A stretch of 56,871 bases of DNA from an uncultured Eubacteriales bacterium (lineage in GTDB: Bacteria; Bacillota; Clostridia; Oscillospirales; Butyricicoccaceae). Of the stretch, positions 41,031-50,684 are shown in pieces. Below the pieces are notes generated by a model. The model saw nothing but the letters and a program-made list of their open reading frames with translations, ran no database searches and was not told where the DNA came from. Numbering within the stretch: position 1 is the stretch's first letter; each line of letters starts with the position of its first letter. The translations under genes were made by a program, and so were the position numbers. The stretch spans positions 39,850 through 96,720 of the forward strand of contig CAJUIK010000002.1 in NCBI GenBank assembly GCA_910585875.1. The letters run 5' to 3'.

Positions 41031-44000
41031 ATGAGCAAGACAAGCAGAATGGAAAACATGAAACGCAGGCTGCGGCCCCTGGCCCGCCGGGCGGCGGCGG
41101 GGCTTTTGTCCCTGGCGATGCTGGGCGGCATGGCGCCGGCTTTGGCCCCCCAGGCCCAGGCCGCCGACAGCTGGGCCCAGGAATATCTGGACCAGCTGGT
41201 GGAATGGGGCGTGATGCGGGGCGATATCGACGGCAACCTGCACCCCGACCGCAATATCACCCGGGCGGAATTCGTCACCATGGTGGACCGGGCTTACGGC
41301 TACGACCAGACGGGAGGAATGCCCTTTACAGACGTACACGAAAGCTCCTGGTATGCCGACGATATCTCTATCGCCTATAATGTGGGCTATTTCCAGGGCA
41401 CTTCCAATACAACGGCCTCGCCGGACAATAACCTGACCCGGGAACAGGCTGTGCTGCTGCTGGGGCGCAACATGATGCTCCAGGGGACCGCCGGCGAAAC
41501 CTTGGGGTTTTCCGACAGCCGGAATCTCAGCGAGTGGAGCCGGGAAATGGTGCAGGCGGCCACGGACGCCGGCGTCGTCAGCGGTTATCCAGACGGCACC
41601 TTCCGGCCCCAGAACCATGTGACTCGGGGCGAGGTGGCCCGGATGCTGGTCCAGGCCGTGGGCACGCCCATTAGCGAGCCCGGCGAGCACAATCTGGGCA
41701 ACGTGTATGGCAATGTGACCATCTCTTCTTCCGGCGTCACTCTGCGCAACACCGTTATCGCCGGCGACCTGTACCTGACAGGCGGCATCGGTCTGGGCGA
41801 CGTGCTGCTGGAAAACGTGACTGTCTTGGGTAAAATCGTGGCCAGCGGCGCCGGCGAAAGCAACCAGGGCGAAAGCAGTATCATCCTGCGCAACGTCACC
41901 GCCGACGAGATGGTGGTGGACAGCATCAACAACCAGTTCGTCACCGTCCGCTCCGAGGGCGACACGGACATCGGTTCCACCAGCGTCCGCACCCCCGCCT
42001 ATGTGGAGGATATGACGCCGGCGGGCTACGGCCTCAAGCTGATTGAAATCAACGGCGAAAACGGCACCAACGTGCAGCTGGCAGGCAACATCAAAGAAGT
42101 GAAAAACCTGACTCCGGGCTCCAAGCTGACCATCGCCCAGGGCAACGCCGCCAAGGTGACGGTGGACGAAAAAGCCGTCGGTTCTTCCGTTTCTCTGGAA
42201 AACAACGCCCGAGTAGGCGAGCTGAACCTGGATATCGGGACCAGCGTGGCGGGCAACGGCGACATTGACAACCTGAACGTCAACGCCCCGGGAAGCACTG
42301 TGGGAATGCTGCCCGATAAGATCACTGTGCGCCCCGGCGTTACAGCCAATATTGGAGGCGTGACGATGGACAACGTTGCCGCCGCCGAATCTTCTGCGGA
42401 CCCCCGTCTGCTGGCCGGCTATCCCGCTGCCCAGAATGTGGCGCCCACTACGGCCGACGCCGTCTTTAGCACCAATAAAGCGGGCACGATCTATTGGGCG
42501 GTCAGCGCCCTGGCAGACGGTTCTGTCAACGAGGAAGACGTGATTTCCCCCCCGGCTTATTCCGGCAAAATCCTGAAATCCGGCAGCATCAAGGCCAATG
42601 CTTCCAAAACCGAGTTGACGGCCAAGCTCTCCGGCCTGACTTCCGACGGATCCTATTACATCACCAGCGTGATGGTGGACAGCCGGGGCCAGCGGAGCCC
42701 GGTGAAAGTCACTGCTTTCACCACGCCGGACAATTCTACCCCCAACTTTGCCAGCGGATATCCTGTCATGACAAAATTGACCATGAACACCGCTCAGGTG
42801 ACCGTCATGACCACCAAGAGCTGCCAGCTCTATTACGCTCTGCTGCCCAAGGGCAGCGCCGCCCCCAAGGCCCAGGATTTTAAGGCCGGGGCTATCACGG
42901 GCAATCTGGGCTACGGCTCCATCGACGCGGTGAAAAACAGCACCATCCCCTTCCAGGTGAACAATGTGGACCTGGAGGAGCTGACCAACTACGACCTGTA
43001 TCTCTGGCTGACAGACTATGACGGAACAAAGAGTTCGGCTGTCAAAAAGCTGTCCTTCACCACCGTGGACGGCACGCCGCCGGTGATTCAGCATGTGGAG
43101 CAGAGCGGCGAACGGGCCACGGCGGCGGAAGTCACTTTCTCGCTGAACGAGCCGGGAACCCTCTATTGGGCGGTTTACCAGGACGAGGCGGACTTCCCCT
43201 ATATCATGCCTGGCGAAGCGGCGCCGCCGGCCCTGACGGATCTGGTGGCCAAAACCCAAGTGCAGGCGGCCATCGGCGCCATCAAGAAGGGCAACAGCAA
43301 CGCCAGCAAGGCGGATACCGACGTGAAGTTCACAGTCAGCGGCCTGAAGGCCCAGACGGCCTATTATCTCTTCTATGTGGCCAAGGACAAGGCGGGCAAT
43401 TTCTCCAGCGAGGTGAAAAAGCTGGAGCTGCACACACTGGACAACGAGGCCCCCAAGGCTGAGCTGGAATTCACCAAGTACAACGGCGACGATAAAAACG
43501 CCCCTCTGCCCGACACCGATATCCGGGTGGTCTTCTCAGAAAAAATCACGCCCCGGGTGATGAACAACGGCAAATGGGAAAACGAGGATATCTACGAAGC
43601 CTATAAAACGGCTCGGGACGCTGGAATCAACGAACGGCCTGAGAAACTGAAAGAATTTGCCGATATGCTGAAAAAGCATATTCGCCTCTATGTGCGCCCC
43701 GCCACCGGCCAGCCTGTGGAGGCCACGGAACGCACCGCGGCCAACGCGGCGACGACGCCGGATTGGCTGATCGACTATCGCTACGCCACTGTGACGGAGG
43801 AGGACGGCAAGACCGTCGTCACCTTCCCCACCAAAACGGGGGCGGCAAAGGACACCAGCGCCCTGAACCTGGCCAGCGGCGCCACCTATTATTTCCGGCT
43901 GGAGGGCATCTTTGACAGAGCTACTGTGCCCAACCAGATGGGCAACACCAACCTGCCGGATTTCCGCACCGTCTTCGCCCAGGTTTCCCTGAGCCAGACC

Positions 44001-46079
44001 AATGTGGAAAGCACCACTGTAGACGGCGTCGCGCTGGATCCCTATCAGTCCGCCAGCTTCTTAATGGAGCCCATCTCGGTGGAGAGGGTGGAGCCCAATA
44101 TGCTTTGGGATATGCTGATTTGGACGGACACCAGCCTGACCTATTCCGTCTATTCCCGGGATAAGAGCGCGGGCGACGGAGCATGGAAACTGGTTCAGGC
44201 GGACAATCGCATCAACGTGTCCGGTTCGCCGGACGGTTACGCCTATCACAGCCTGGGCAATATCACGAAAAAAGGCGTGGCGCCGGAATTCGAGAAAATC
44301 AACACGATGAAGGACACCGAGTACGCCATCCGTATCGACGCCATCGGCGACAGCAACGACCCCAGCGCCTGGAACAGACGCGTGAATCTGAAATTCACCA
44401 TCGCGGCGGGTCCCCAAGCCGCGCTGCAAAACCTGGCCAGCGGCAGCTATATCACAAACTGGGAAGAGAGCCAGAAGCGGGACGGCGTTGTGGCCATCAA
44501 CCTGCCGGAGCCCTTTGAAATCCGCAAGCAGTTCAGCGACAGCGCGCCTCCGAAGTTTGTGGATAACTATCCCAATATCGCCGCCGGCGACATTGTGGCG
44601 GAAGTCAGCGTGATGATCGACCGGCCCGGCCAGGTCTATTATGTGGCCGTGCCGCTGACTAACGTGAAATACGATGGCGGAGACACATACAAGCATATTA
44701 CCGATTACAGCGCGGCCTCTCGGCCTGCCGTGGCGCCGGAATCTGCGGGCGGTATGGTAGTAGCGCCTGGAGATAGAGTTTCTGGCACAGATATGCCGCT
44801 GCCGAAAGTGGTGCCCAACGGCGGCGACGCTTCGAGCGGTTGGAAGCCCCTGCTGCTGTCCTCCCCGGGCGTCAACACCATCACCAGCGGCAACTTTACC
44901 GGCGACGTGCGCCACGGGACCTCCCCCAGCATGGTGGCCAACAACGCCGCCACGCTCCGCATTGAAAACCTGAAACCGGACACCGAATATTTCCTCTATC
45001 TGGTGACTAAGGGCACAGGAGCCATTTACTCTGAATATGCTTCCTGCTACCGGTTCAAGACGGAGGTCGCGGTGCGGCCCGTTATCACCATGTCCATCAC
45101 CAACCCCAACGTCATCGTCAAGGTGGACCGGGATACCAATATGGATTATATGCTGGTGCGTACCGGCAGCGAGGACAGCCAGTTCCGCAAAAAGCTGGTA
45201 GACGTGATTGGCAATGTTGCAATTGATGAAAAATACAAAGATATGACTGTGTTGGACGCCATGTCCACCGATATCATTAAAGGCAATGTTTCCACTGGCA
45301 CGGTGTTTGACACCTATGCTCCTATTGCGGTGAAAAACGACTATGCCAGCCTAATCCGCAACCAGAGCGTATCCGGCACAGACGTGGTTATGATTGGAAA
45401 GGATAAACCCTTTAAGCCGGTGGCTGAGGGCACTACAGTCAACTGCACTGGCATGACGGGCAGCAACTATTATACCTTTATCGCCGTGGGCCGCAGCACC
45501 ATGGGCTCTGGCGACGCCTTCCGGGCAGCGCGCCCTGTGTTCCTGCGGGATACTGAGGCGCCCATTGTGACCGAAGTGATTGCTAATTTGAGACCTCAAA
45601 TAAAGGTAGACGACAAGGGAGATCCGGTCTTAGATAGCAACGGACAAGAAATCCAATTGAACAAGGTAGAAGGATTTATTACCTTGGTATTCAGCGAGCC
45701 GTTGTATGCCCGTGAAAAGAGCAGTTCTGTCGATCAGACGACAATTCCTTTGGATAATTGTAATCGCGGCAATCATACCGCCAATAAAGATTGGAAGGGA
45801 ATTGGCGATATGGTCACAACGACTGGAAATTCTGGTATCACTGTGGCCGGGGATAAAGACCATATAGGCGGAGCGATTTCTGCGATTGACTTGAATGTAA
45901 AAGACGCTCAGAACGGCGCCGGCATCTCCTTCTCCACCAATCTTTGCGATGAGGCGGGCAACAACCGGGAGTCTACGCCTCTGACCGTTACTATAACCGT
46001 CAAGAAGAACGACAAAAACGGCGGTTACGATGTGGGGTATACCCTGACTCCCGCCTGGGACGGCACGAAGGGGAAATAA
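41031..46079 (+). CDS. Very large SLH-domain surface protein with beta-helix and Fn3-like repeats
   Basis: A 1682-residue secreted protein. The signal peptide (Met-Lys-Arg-rich start, then LLSLAMLGGMAPALAPQAQA) ends near residue 44. Three SLH domains follow (about 46-90, 100-155, 160-215), with typical FTDVHESSWYADDI and GYPDGTFRPQNHVTRGEVARML patterns. Residues ~220-430 have repeating N-x-x-V/I-x-x turns (VTISSSGVTLRNTVIAGDLYLTG), suggesting a right-handed beta helix. The rest holds several domains sharing xxTxxVTFSLNEPGTLYWAVY and LKAQTAYYLFYVAKD patterns, like CHU_C/Fn3 modules. Its function is unknown, probably S-layer or adhesin. It lies inside the flagellar locus, directly after a PilZ gene. 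Confidence 0.82.
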   Translation: MSKTSRMENMKRRLRPLARRAAAGLLSLAMLGGMAPALAPQAQAADSWAQEYLDQLVEWGVMRGDIDGNLHPDRNITRAEFVTMVDRAYGYDQTGGMPFTDVHESSWYADDISIAYNVGYFQGTSNTTASPDNNLTREQAVLLLGRNMMLQGTAGETLGFSDSRNLSEWSREMVQAATDAGVVSGYPDGTFRPQNHVTRGEVARMLVQAVGTPISEPGEHNLGNVYGNVTISSSGVTLRNTVIAGDLYLTGGIGLGDVLLENVTVLGKIVASGAGESNQGESSIILRNVTADEMVVDSINNQFVTVRSEGDTDIGSTSVRTPAYVEDMTPAGYGLKLIEINGENGTNVQLAGNIKEVKNLTPGSKLTIAQGNAAKVTVDEKAVGSSVSLENNARVGELNLDIGTSVAGNGDIDNLNVNAPGSTVGMLPDKITVRPGVTANIGGVTMDNVAAAESSADPRLLAGYPAAQNVAPTTADAVFSTNKAGTIYWAVSALADGSVNEEDVISPPAYSGKILKSGSIKANASKTELTAKLSGLTSDGSYYITSVMVDSRGQRSPVKVTAFTTPDNSTPNFASGYPVMTKLTMNTAQVTVMTTKSCQLYYALLPKGSAAPKAQDFKAGAITGNLGYGSIDAVKNSTIPFQVNNVDLEELTNYDLYLWLTDYDGTKSSAVKKLSFTTVDGTPPVIQHVEQSGERATAAEVTFSLNEPGTLYWAVYQDEADFPYIMPGEAAPPALTDLVAKTQVQAAIGAIKKGNSNASKADTDVKFTVSGLKAQTAYYLFYVAKDKAGNFSSEVKKLELHTLDNEAPKAELEFTKYNGDDKNAPLPDTDIRVVFSEKITPRVMNNGKWENEDIYEAYKTARDAGINERPEKLKEFADMLKKHIRLYVRPATGQPVEATERTAANAATTPDWLIDYRYATVTEEDGKTVVTFPTKTGAAKDTSALNLASGATYYFRLEGIFDRATVPNQMGNTNLPDFRTVFAQVSLSQTNVESTTVDGVALDPYQSASFLMEPISVERVEPNMLWDMLIWTDTSLTYSVYSRDKSAGDGAWKLVQADNRINVSGSPDGYAYHSLGNITKKGVAPEFEKINTMKDTEYAIRIDAIGDSNDPSAWNRRVNLKFTIAAGPQAALQNLASGSYITNWEESQKRDGVVAINLPEPFEIRKQFSDSAPPKFVDNYPNIAAGDIVAEVSVMIDRPGQVYYVAVPLTNVKYDGGDTYKHITDYSAASRPAVAPESAGGMVVAPGDRVSGTDMPLPKVVPNGGDASSGWKPLLLSSPGVNTITSGNFTGDVRHGTSPSMVANNAATLRIENLKPDTEYFLYLVTKGTGAIYSEYASCYRFKTEVAVRPVITMSITNPNVIVKVDRDTNMDYMLVRTGSEDSQFRKKLVDVIGNVAIDEKYKDMTVLDAMSTDIIKGNVSTGTVFDTYAPIAVKNDYASLIRNQSVSGTDVVMIGKDKPFKPVAEGTTVNCTGMTGSNYYTFIAVGRSTMGSGDAFRAARPVFLRDTEAPIVTEVIANLRPQIKVDDKGDPVLDSNGQEIQLNKVEGFITLVFSEPLYAREKSSSVDQTTIPLDNCNRGNHTANKDWKGIGDMVTTTGNSGITVAGDKDHIGGAISAIDLNVKDAQNGAGISFSTNLCDEAGNNRESTPLTVTITVKKNDKNGGYDVGYTLTPAWDGTKGK

Positions 46080-46113
46080 CCTCAAACGCAGCAACACGCA
46101 AGCAACCAAACAC

Positions 46114-46143
46114 AAGGGGCGGGCGGAAACCGCCCGCCCCTTT
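46114..46143 (+). terminator. Hairpin between the two SLH giants
   Basis: GGGGCGGGCGG (46116-46126) pairs perfectly with CCGCCCGCCCC (46130-46140) around AAA; only TTT follows, so termination is probably partial. Confidence 0.65.
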
Positions 46144-46172
46144 ACCCGCGCAGATGGGCGCAAGGAGTGCGT

Positions 46173-49100
46173 ATGATGAAAAAGAATATTTGGCGCCGGG
46201 GCGGCGCCTGGCTGCTGGCCCTGGCCTTGGCTTTCTCTCTGGCCGCGCCCGCCTGGGCGGCGGAGGGAGACCCAGACGCCCCCGGCGGCGATACGGATAA
46301 CGTTACCCTGACGCTGAGCGCCACGGAGATGACCGTGGTGCAGGGCAAAAAAGAGGCGGCCGACGAGATTACCGCCACTGTGACCCCGGAAAGCGAAAAG
46401 GACAATGTGGAATGGACAGTGACGGACGAAACCATTGTTAGCCTAAATGCTTTTAAGGGAGAAAAGGTGGAGGTGACGGGCCTGGCAAAAGGCAAAACCA
46501 CCGTCACCGCCAAGATCGGCGACGTGGAAGCCCAGTGCGAAATCACGGTCCTGGTTCCGCTGACAGAGGTTTCCTTTGCGGAAAGCGGCGATTCCCGGTT
46601 TGATAAATGGGTAGCCGGAACCACCAACCGGACTTTTGACGTAGTCACCGTGCCTTCTACCTTCATTGAGGAGCAGAGCCAGTATCTGACGTTCAAATCC
46701 TCGGACGAAAGCGTCGCCACAGTGGAAAACGGCGTGGTGAAGCCAGTGAGCCCCGGCGAGGCGGAAATCACCGTCAGCTCCTTGAGGGACCCGGACGTTT
46801 CCGCCAAACGCAAGGTGGTGGTTTCCGGATTGAAGGCCAAGCCGGTGAGCACAGTGCTGATGGGCCGCTCTGTCAACCTGGAATACGACGCCTTTGGCGA
46901 AGCCCAGGGCGGCGGCGCCACCTGGACCAGCACCAATAACTCCGTTCTCTATGTGTCCAGCGGCAAGGCCACCGGCCGGTCCCTGGGCAACGCGGTGATT
47001 ACCGTCACCTCTTCGATTGACAGCAGCTATCAGGCCAGCTGGGAAATCACCGTGCAGGAAAACACCGCCGGCATGATCACTGGCACGGCCACCGCCGGGC
47101 AGCCCTTCGCCTTTTCCGATATCCTGTCTCGGCTGGATTCTATCTGCCGGGAAACCAGCGAGAAGGGCGCCGGCCTCCGCTATGTCACCAATCTGCTGGT
47201 TCCCACAGAGCAGGGGATCCTCTATTATAATTATGTGTCCGCCAGCGACACCGGCTATGGCGTGGGCGGCACAGAGCAATATTATTACAGCGATTCTGTC
47301 AAGGGCCAGCGCAGCCTCTCTGGCGTCACCTTTGTGCCCAAGGCGGATTTCAGCGGGACAGTCAACATCACCTACACTGGCTATGATACTAATAACGACG
47401 CCTACACCGGCACGATCCGGCTGACGGTGGACGGCGTCAACGACGTGTCTTACACCGTTTCCGCCGGCGAACCCGTGAATTTTCAGGCCAACGATTTTTC
47501 TAACATCTGCCGGATGCGCACGGGCCGGGATTTGAGCTATGTCACCTTCGACCTGCCCAACTCCGCCCGGGGCGTCTTGTATTATGGATACAACGGCCAG
47601 GCGGCATACGCGGAGAAAGTTTCTTCTTCCACCATGTATTACCGCACCCGCAGCCCCTATCTGGACACTGTGACGTTTTTGCCCGCCGACAATTATACGG
47701 GCAACGTCCGCATCGGCTACCGGGCGGTGGATTCTTCGGGCGGCGCGTACACCGGCCGAGTCAGCGTCACCGTCACCAATAAAAAGGACGCGGGGGCCAT
47801 GGGAGACGTGACTTACAAGGCGACCAACACCGGCGACCGGGTGGTCTTCGCCTCCTCCAAGTTCCAGGAGGCCTGCCGAGACGCCTTGGGCGAAAACCTG
47901 GATTATGTGCGCTTCACCCTGCCCTCCAGCTCTGAGGGCACAATGTACTATAATTACCGGACCAACGGCGGCTACGACAGCCGAGTCAGCGCCAACACCC
48001 GGTATTATCGAAACAGCACGCCCTCTATCGGAACCATCAGCTTTGTGCCCGCCTCCACCGCCTCCGAGCGGGTGACCATTGAATTCGCCGGCTACAGCAC
48101 GGAGGGCAGCCGCTTTGACGGCACGGTAGTCATCCAATATCCCACCGGCAGCGTGGGCGACGGCGTGATCACCTATTCCACCAAAGGGGGCCGGGCGGTG
48201 GAATTTGATTCCGCCAATTTCAACAGCCTGAGCCAGGACATCAGCGGCCGCAGCCTGAATTATGTGGTGTTTAAGAACCTGCCCTCCAGCAGCCGGGGCA
48301 CGCTGTATTATAACTATACCAGCGCCTCCAGCCGGGGCAGCGCCGTCACCACCAGCACCAAGCTCTACCGCAACGGCTCGCCCTCCCTTTCCCGAGTGGC
48401 TTTTGTGCCCAAAAGCGGATTCAGCGGCGCGGTGAGCTTCAATTTCCTGGGGTACGACAGCAGCGGCTATACCTTTGACGGCACGGTGCGCATCGACGTG
48501 GAGGAGGGCAGCCAGAAGATTGAATATTCTGTGCGTCCCGGCGGATTTTTGCTGATGGAGGCGGCGGATTTCAACAGCGCCAGCCAGGCGGCCACCGGCT
48601 CCAACGTCAACTATATCCAGTTTGAGCTGCCCTCCAGCAGCCGGGGAACCCTCTATTATAAGTACGACCAATCGAAAAACACCTACAGCAGCAAAGTGAC
48701 GGCTTCCACCAGCTATTATCGGGCGGGATCCAACCGGCTGATCGACGACGTGACGTTCGCCGCCTCGGAAAGCTATAACGGCACGGTGAGCATCCCCTAT
48801 ACCGCCTGGAGCACGAACAGCCAGCGCTTTACCGGCACGGTGGAAATCGAGGTTTCTACCCCGACGGCCAACGCCATCCGCTACACCACCGCCTCTTTGC
48901 CGGTGAGTATGCAGGTTTCCGATTTCCGCCGGGAATGCAACGGGGCTTTGGGCAAAGAGCTCTCCTATGTGCAGTTTACCGCCTTGCCGGATGCTTCGGC
49001 GGGCCGGCTGTACTTCAATTATAGCGGCCCCAATTCGGGCAGCCAGGTTTCCACAGGATCCAGCTACTATTGCAACCAGGAGCCCAGCCTGGGCCAGCTG

Positions 49101-49772
49101 AAATTTGTGCCCAAAGCCGGGTTCCAGGGCACGGCCAACCTGACTTATGTGGGGGTGGATTCCTCCGGCGAGCGGGTTTCCGGCACGGTGAGCGTCAGCG
49201 TCTCCACCAACGCCACCGGCGTGGGCAGCCGGTTCAGCGATATGTCCCCCTATCTGTGGGCCGGGCCGGCTGTGGAATTTTTGAGCCAGAACGGCATTGT
49301 CTCCGGCGTCAGCGACACTCAATACGGCCCCAGCAATTCCATCCGCCGGGGCGACTTTGCGCTGATGCTGTGCCGGGCCTTCGGCTTTACTTCCGGCGAG
49401 ACATATAGTTTCCAGGATGTTCCGACCAACAGCTATTATGCCCAGGCTATCGCCACCGCCAAAGGGCTGGGCATTGTCAACGGCGGCGACGGCGGCCGGT
49501 TTATGCCCGACAGCCCCCTCTCCCGCCAGGACGCCATGGTCATGCTCCAGCGGGCGATGGAGGTTTCCGGCTGGAGCTTTTCCGGCCAGGGCTCCGCAGA
49601 CCTTTCGCCTTATGGCGACAGCGGCTCGATCTCCAGCTATGCCAGAAACGCCGTGGCCTCCATGGTGCAGATGGGTATTGTGGCCGGCGACCAGAACCGC
49701 AACCTGAACCCCCGGAGCAACATCAACCGGGCCGAGATGGCGGTGATTCTGCACCGGGTGCTGACGCTGTAA
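46173..49772 (+). CDS. Large surface protein: Ig-like domains, six tandem repeats and C-terminal SLH domains
   Basis: A 1199-residue secreted protein. A signal peptide (MMKKN... LLALALAFSLAAPAWA) is followed by bacterial Ig-like (Big2) modules at about 35-300 (VTLTLSATEMTVVQGKK, KVEVTGLAKGKTTVTA, TWTSTNNSVLYVSSGKATG). Six tandem repeats of ~115 residues follow (about 305-1012), then three SLH domains (about 1020-1199). ATG 46173 or 46176 fits AAGGAG five to eight bases upstream. The opposite arrangement of SLH domains from the preceding gene (C- versus N-terminal) argues against a simple gene duplication. The role is unknown; the repeats suggest an extended stalk. Confidence 0.85.
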   Translation: MMKKNIWRRGGAWLLALALAFSLAAPAWAAEGDPDAPGGDTDNVTLTLSATEMTVVQGKKEAADEITATVTPESEKDNVEWTVTDETIVSLNAFKGEKVEVTGLAKGKTTVTAKIGDVEAQCEITVLVPLTEVSFAESGDSRFDKWVAGTTNRTFDVVTVPSTFIEEQSQYLTFKSSDESVATVENGVVKPVSPGEAEITVSSLRDPDVSAKRKVVVSGLKAKPVSTVLMGRSVNLEYDAFGEAQGGGATWTSTNNSVLYVSSGKATGRSLGNAVITVTSSIDSSYQASWEITVQENTAGMITGTATAGQPFAFSDILSRLDSICRETSEKGAGLRYVTNLLVPTEQGILYYNYVSASDTGYGVGGTEQYYYSDSVKGQRSLSGVTFVPKADFSGTVNITYTGYDTNNDAYTGTIRLTVDGVNDVSYTVSAGEPVNFQANDFSNICRMRTGRDLSYVTFDLPNSARGVLYYGYNGQAAYAEKVSSSTMYYRTRSPYLDTVTFLPADNYTGNVRIGYRAVDSSGGAYTGRVSVTVTNKKDAGAMGDVTYKATNTGDRVVFASSKFQEACRDALGENLDYVRFTLPSSSEGTMYYNYRTNGGYDSRVSANTRYYRNSTPSIGTISFVPASTASERVTIEFAGYSTEGSRFDGTVVIQYPTGSVGDGVITYSTKGGRAVEFDSANFNSLSQDISGRSLNYVVFKNLPSSSRGTLYYNYTSASSRGSAVTTSTKLYRNGSPSLSRVAFVPKSGFSGAVSFNFLGYDSSGYTFDGTVRIDVEEGSQKIEYSVRPGGFLLMEAADFNSASQAATGSNVNYIQFELPSSSRGTLYYKYDQSKNTYSSKVTASTSYYRAGSNRLIDDVTFAASESYNGTVSIPYTAWSTNSQRFTGTVEIEVSTPTANAIRYTTASLPVSMQVSDFRRECNGALGKELSYVQFTALPDASAGRLYFNYSGPNSGSQVSTGSSYYCNQEPSLGQLKFVPKAGFQGTANLTYVGVDSSGERVSGTVSVSVSTNATGVGSRFSDMSPYLWAGPAVEFLSQNGIVSGVSDTQYGPSNSIRRGDFALMLCRAFGFTSGETYSFQDVPTNSYYAQAIATAKGLGIVNGGDGGRFMPDSPLSRQDAMVMLQRAMEVSGWSFSGQGSADLSPYGDSGSISSYARNAVASMVQMGIVAGDQNRNLNPRSNINRAEMAVILHRVLTL
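47089..49212 (+). repeat. Six tandem ~115-residue repeats encoded in the SLH gene
   Basis: Each unit has the same order of landmarks: a strand, a DF/xF helix with C/S-x-x-x-x-G, L-x-YV-x-F, LPSSSRGTLYYNY, a Ser-rich loop, ST-x-YYR-x-x-SPSL, FVPK/A-x-FSGTV, Y-x-GYDSSG and GTV-x-IxV. The six begin near 47089, 47450, 47810, 48170, 48525 and 48880. Confidence 0.85.
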
Positions 49773-49806
49773 CAGCGGATTGAGGATCGACGAAGGAGGG
49801 GAAAGA

Positions 49807-50499
49807 ATGGAAGACAACGGCGTGTTGACACCGGAGGCGGAGCAGGAAGCCCAGCTGCCCTTATATCCCGGCATGATGGTCGAGGTGATGAACCGGGTCA
49901 ACAACCTGATTTTCGTGGGCAAGATCGAGCAGTATGAGGCTGGCGCCATCGTGATACGGGAATCTTCCGGGCAGGATGTGCCGCCGGTGCTCTACAACAA
50001 TGAGATTAAAATGCGCTTTTACATGGGCCCCAGGACAATGGTGCTCTATGGCCAGATCTGCGGCAGTTCCAGGGAAATCTGGAAGGTGGACCGGCTGCAC
50101 AAGGCCTTCGACATGGAAAAGCGGGCCTTTTTCCGCCAGCGGGTCAGCCTGGATACCCAGGCGGTCTGCATCCGTCAGGGCGGAGGGGGAAAGCCATCTT
50201 CCGGCGCTCAGAAATGTCAGATTTTAGACGTCAGCGCCGGCGGGCTCCTGCTGCAAAGCCGGGGGGAATTTTTCTTGGGCGACCGGCTGTCTGTAGCCGC
50301 GGTGGTCATTGTGCCGGAGGAAAAGCCCTTCGCTTTTACCTGCCTGGTGCAGCGCATCACCAAGGAGGATTGGGGCCAGTTCCTCTATGGCTGCCAGCTG
50401 GACGCCCAGCCGGAAAAGGAGCAGGACCGGCTGCTGCGGGCTATTTTTATCGCCCAGCGAAAGGATATCCAGATGCAAAAAGAAAAGGGGTTGCAATAG
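49807..50499 (+). CDS. PilZ-domain c-di-GMP-binding protein (YpfA/YcgR-like)
   Basis: A 230-residue protein with an N-terminal YcgR-like beta domain (PLYPGMMVEVMNRVNNLIFVGKIEQYE) and a C-terminal PilZ domain. The PilZ part shows FFRQRVSLD, a near match to RxxxR, and ILDVSAGGLLLQSRGEF, matching DxSxxG. In B. subtilis YpfA acts as a c-di-GMP-dependent flagellar brake, so a similar role is likely. GAAGGAGGGG lies seven bases before the ATG at 49807. It is the last gene before flgB. Confidence 0.88.
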   Translation: MEDNGVLTPEAEQEAQLPLYPGMMVEVMNRVNNLIFVGKIEQYEAGAIVIRESSGQDVPPVLYNNEIKMRFYMGPRTMVLYGQICGSSREIWKVDRLHKAFDMEKRAFFRQRVSLDTQAVCIRQGGGGKPSSGAQKCQILDVSAGGLLLQSRGEFFLGDRLSVAAVVIVPEEKPFAFTCLVQRITKEDWGQFLYGCQLDAQPEKEQDRLLRAIFIAQRKDIQMQKEKGLQ

Positions 50500-50508
50500 C
50501 GAATTTAC

Positions 50509-50542
50509 TGAGAAAAAAGCCGGCCTCAGCCGGCTTTTTTCT
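50509..50542 (+). terminator. Terminator after the second PilZ gene
   Basis: GAGAAAAAAGCCGGC (50510-50524) and GCCGGCTTTTTTCTC pair around a four-base loop. It separates the surface/PilZ run from flgB. Confidence 0.88.
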
Positions 50543-50637
50543 CCTTTTAGCGGGAATAAACGTCAATTGGAAATATTCCGCCGCTTATACCAAAAGTATT
50601 AAAAACCATGTTTTAGAAATATGCAAGAAAGGGTATA

Positions 50638-50684
50638 CTGCCGAAAAAATTTGTGATATAATCACGATATTGTTTTTTCGGCAG
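50638..50684. promoter_or_regulatory. Nested inverted repeats with an extended -10 in the flgB leader
   Basis: CTGCCGAAAAAA (50638-50649) and TTTTTTCGGCAG (50673-50684) are exact 12-bp inverted arms around 23 bases. Inside is a second dyad GTGAT-ATA-ATCAC (50653-50665), and within that an extended -10, TGATATAAT (TATAAT at 50657-50662). No -35 is visible. The remainder of the 568-base gap to flgB has no gene; a segment at 50685-50815 is GC-rich and contains GGGGCGCCGC twice. Confidence 0.55.

Noticed and set aside
46443..49949. A 1168-codon open frame on the minus strand opposite the repeat-containing SLH gene
   Set aside because: It is a shadow of the real gene, favoured by high GC and by repeats. 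It has no ribosome site and no domain pattern, and its composition is His/Gly/Ala-rich. The same applies to the long antisense frames at 40800-43433 and 52359-54137.
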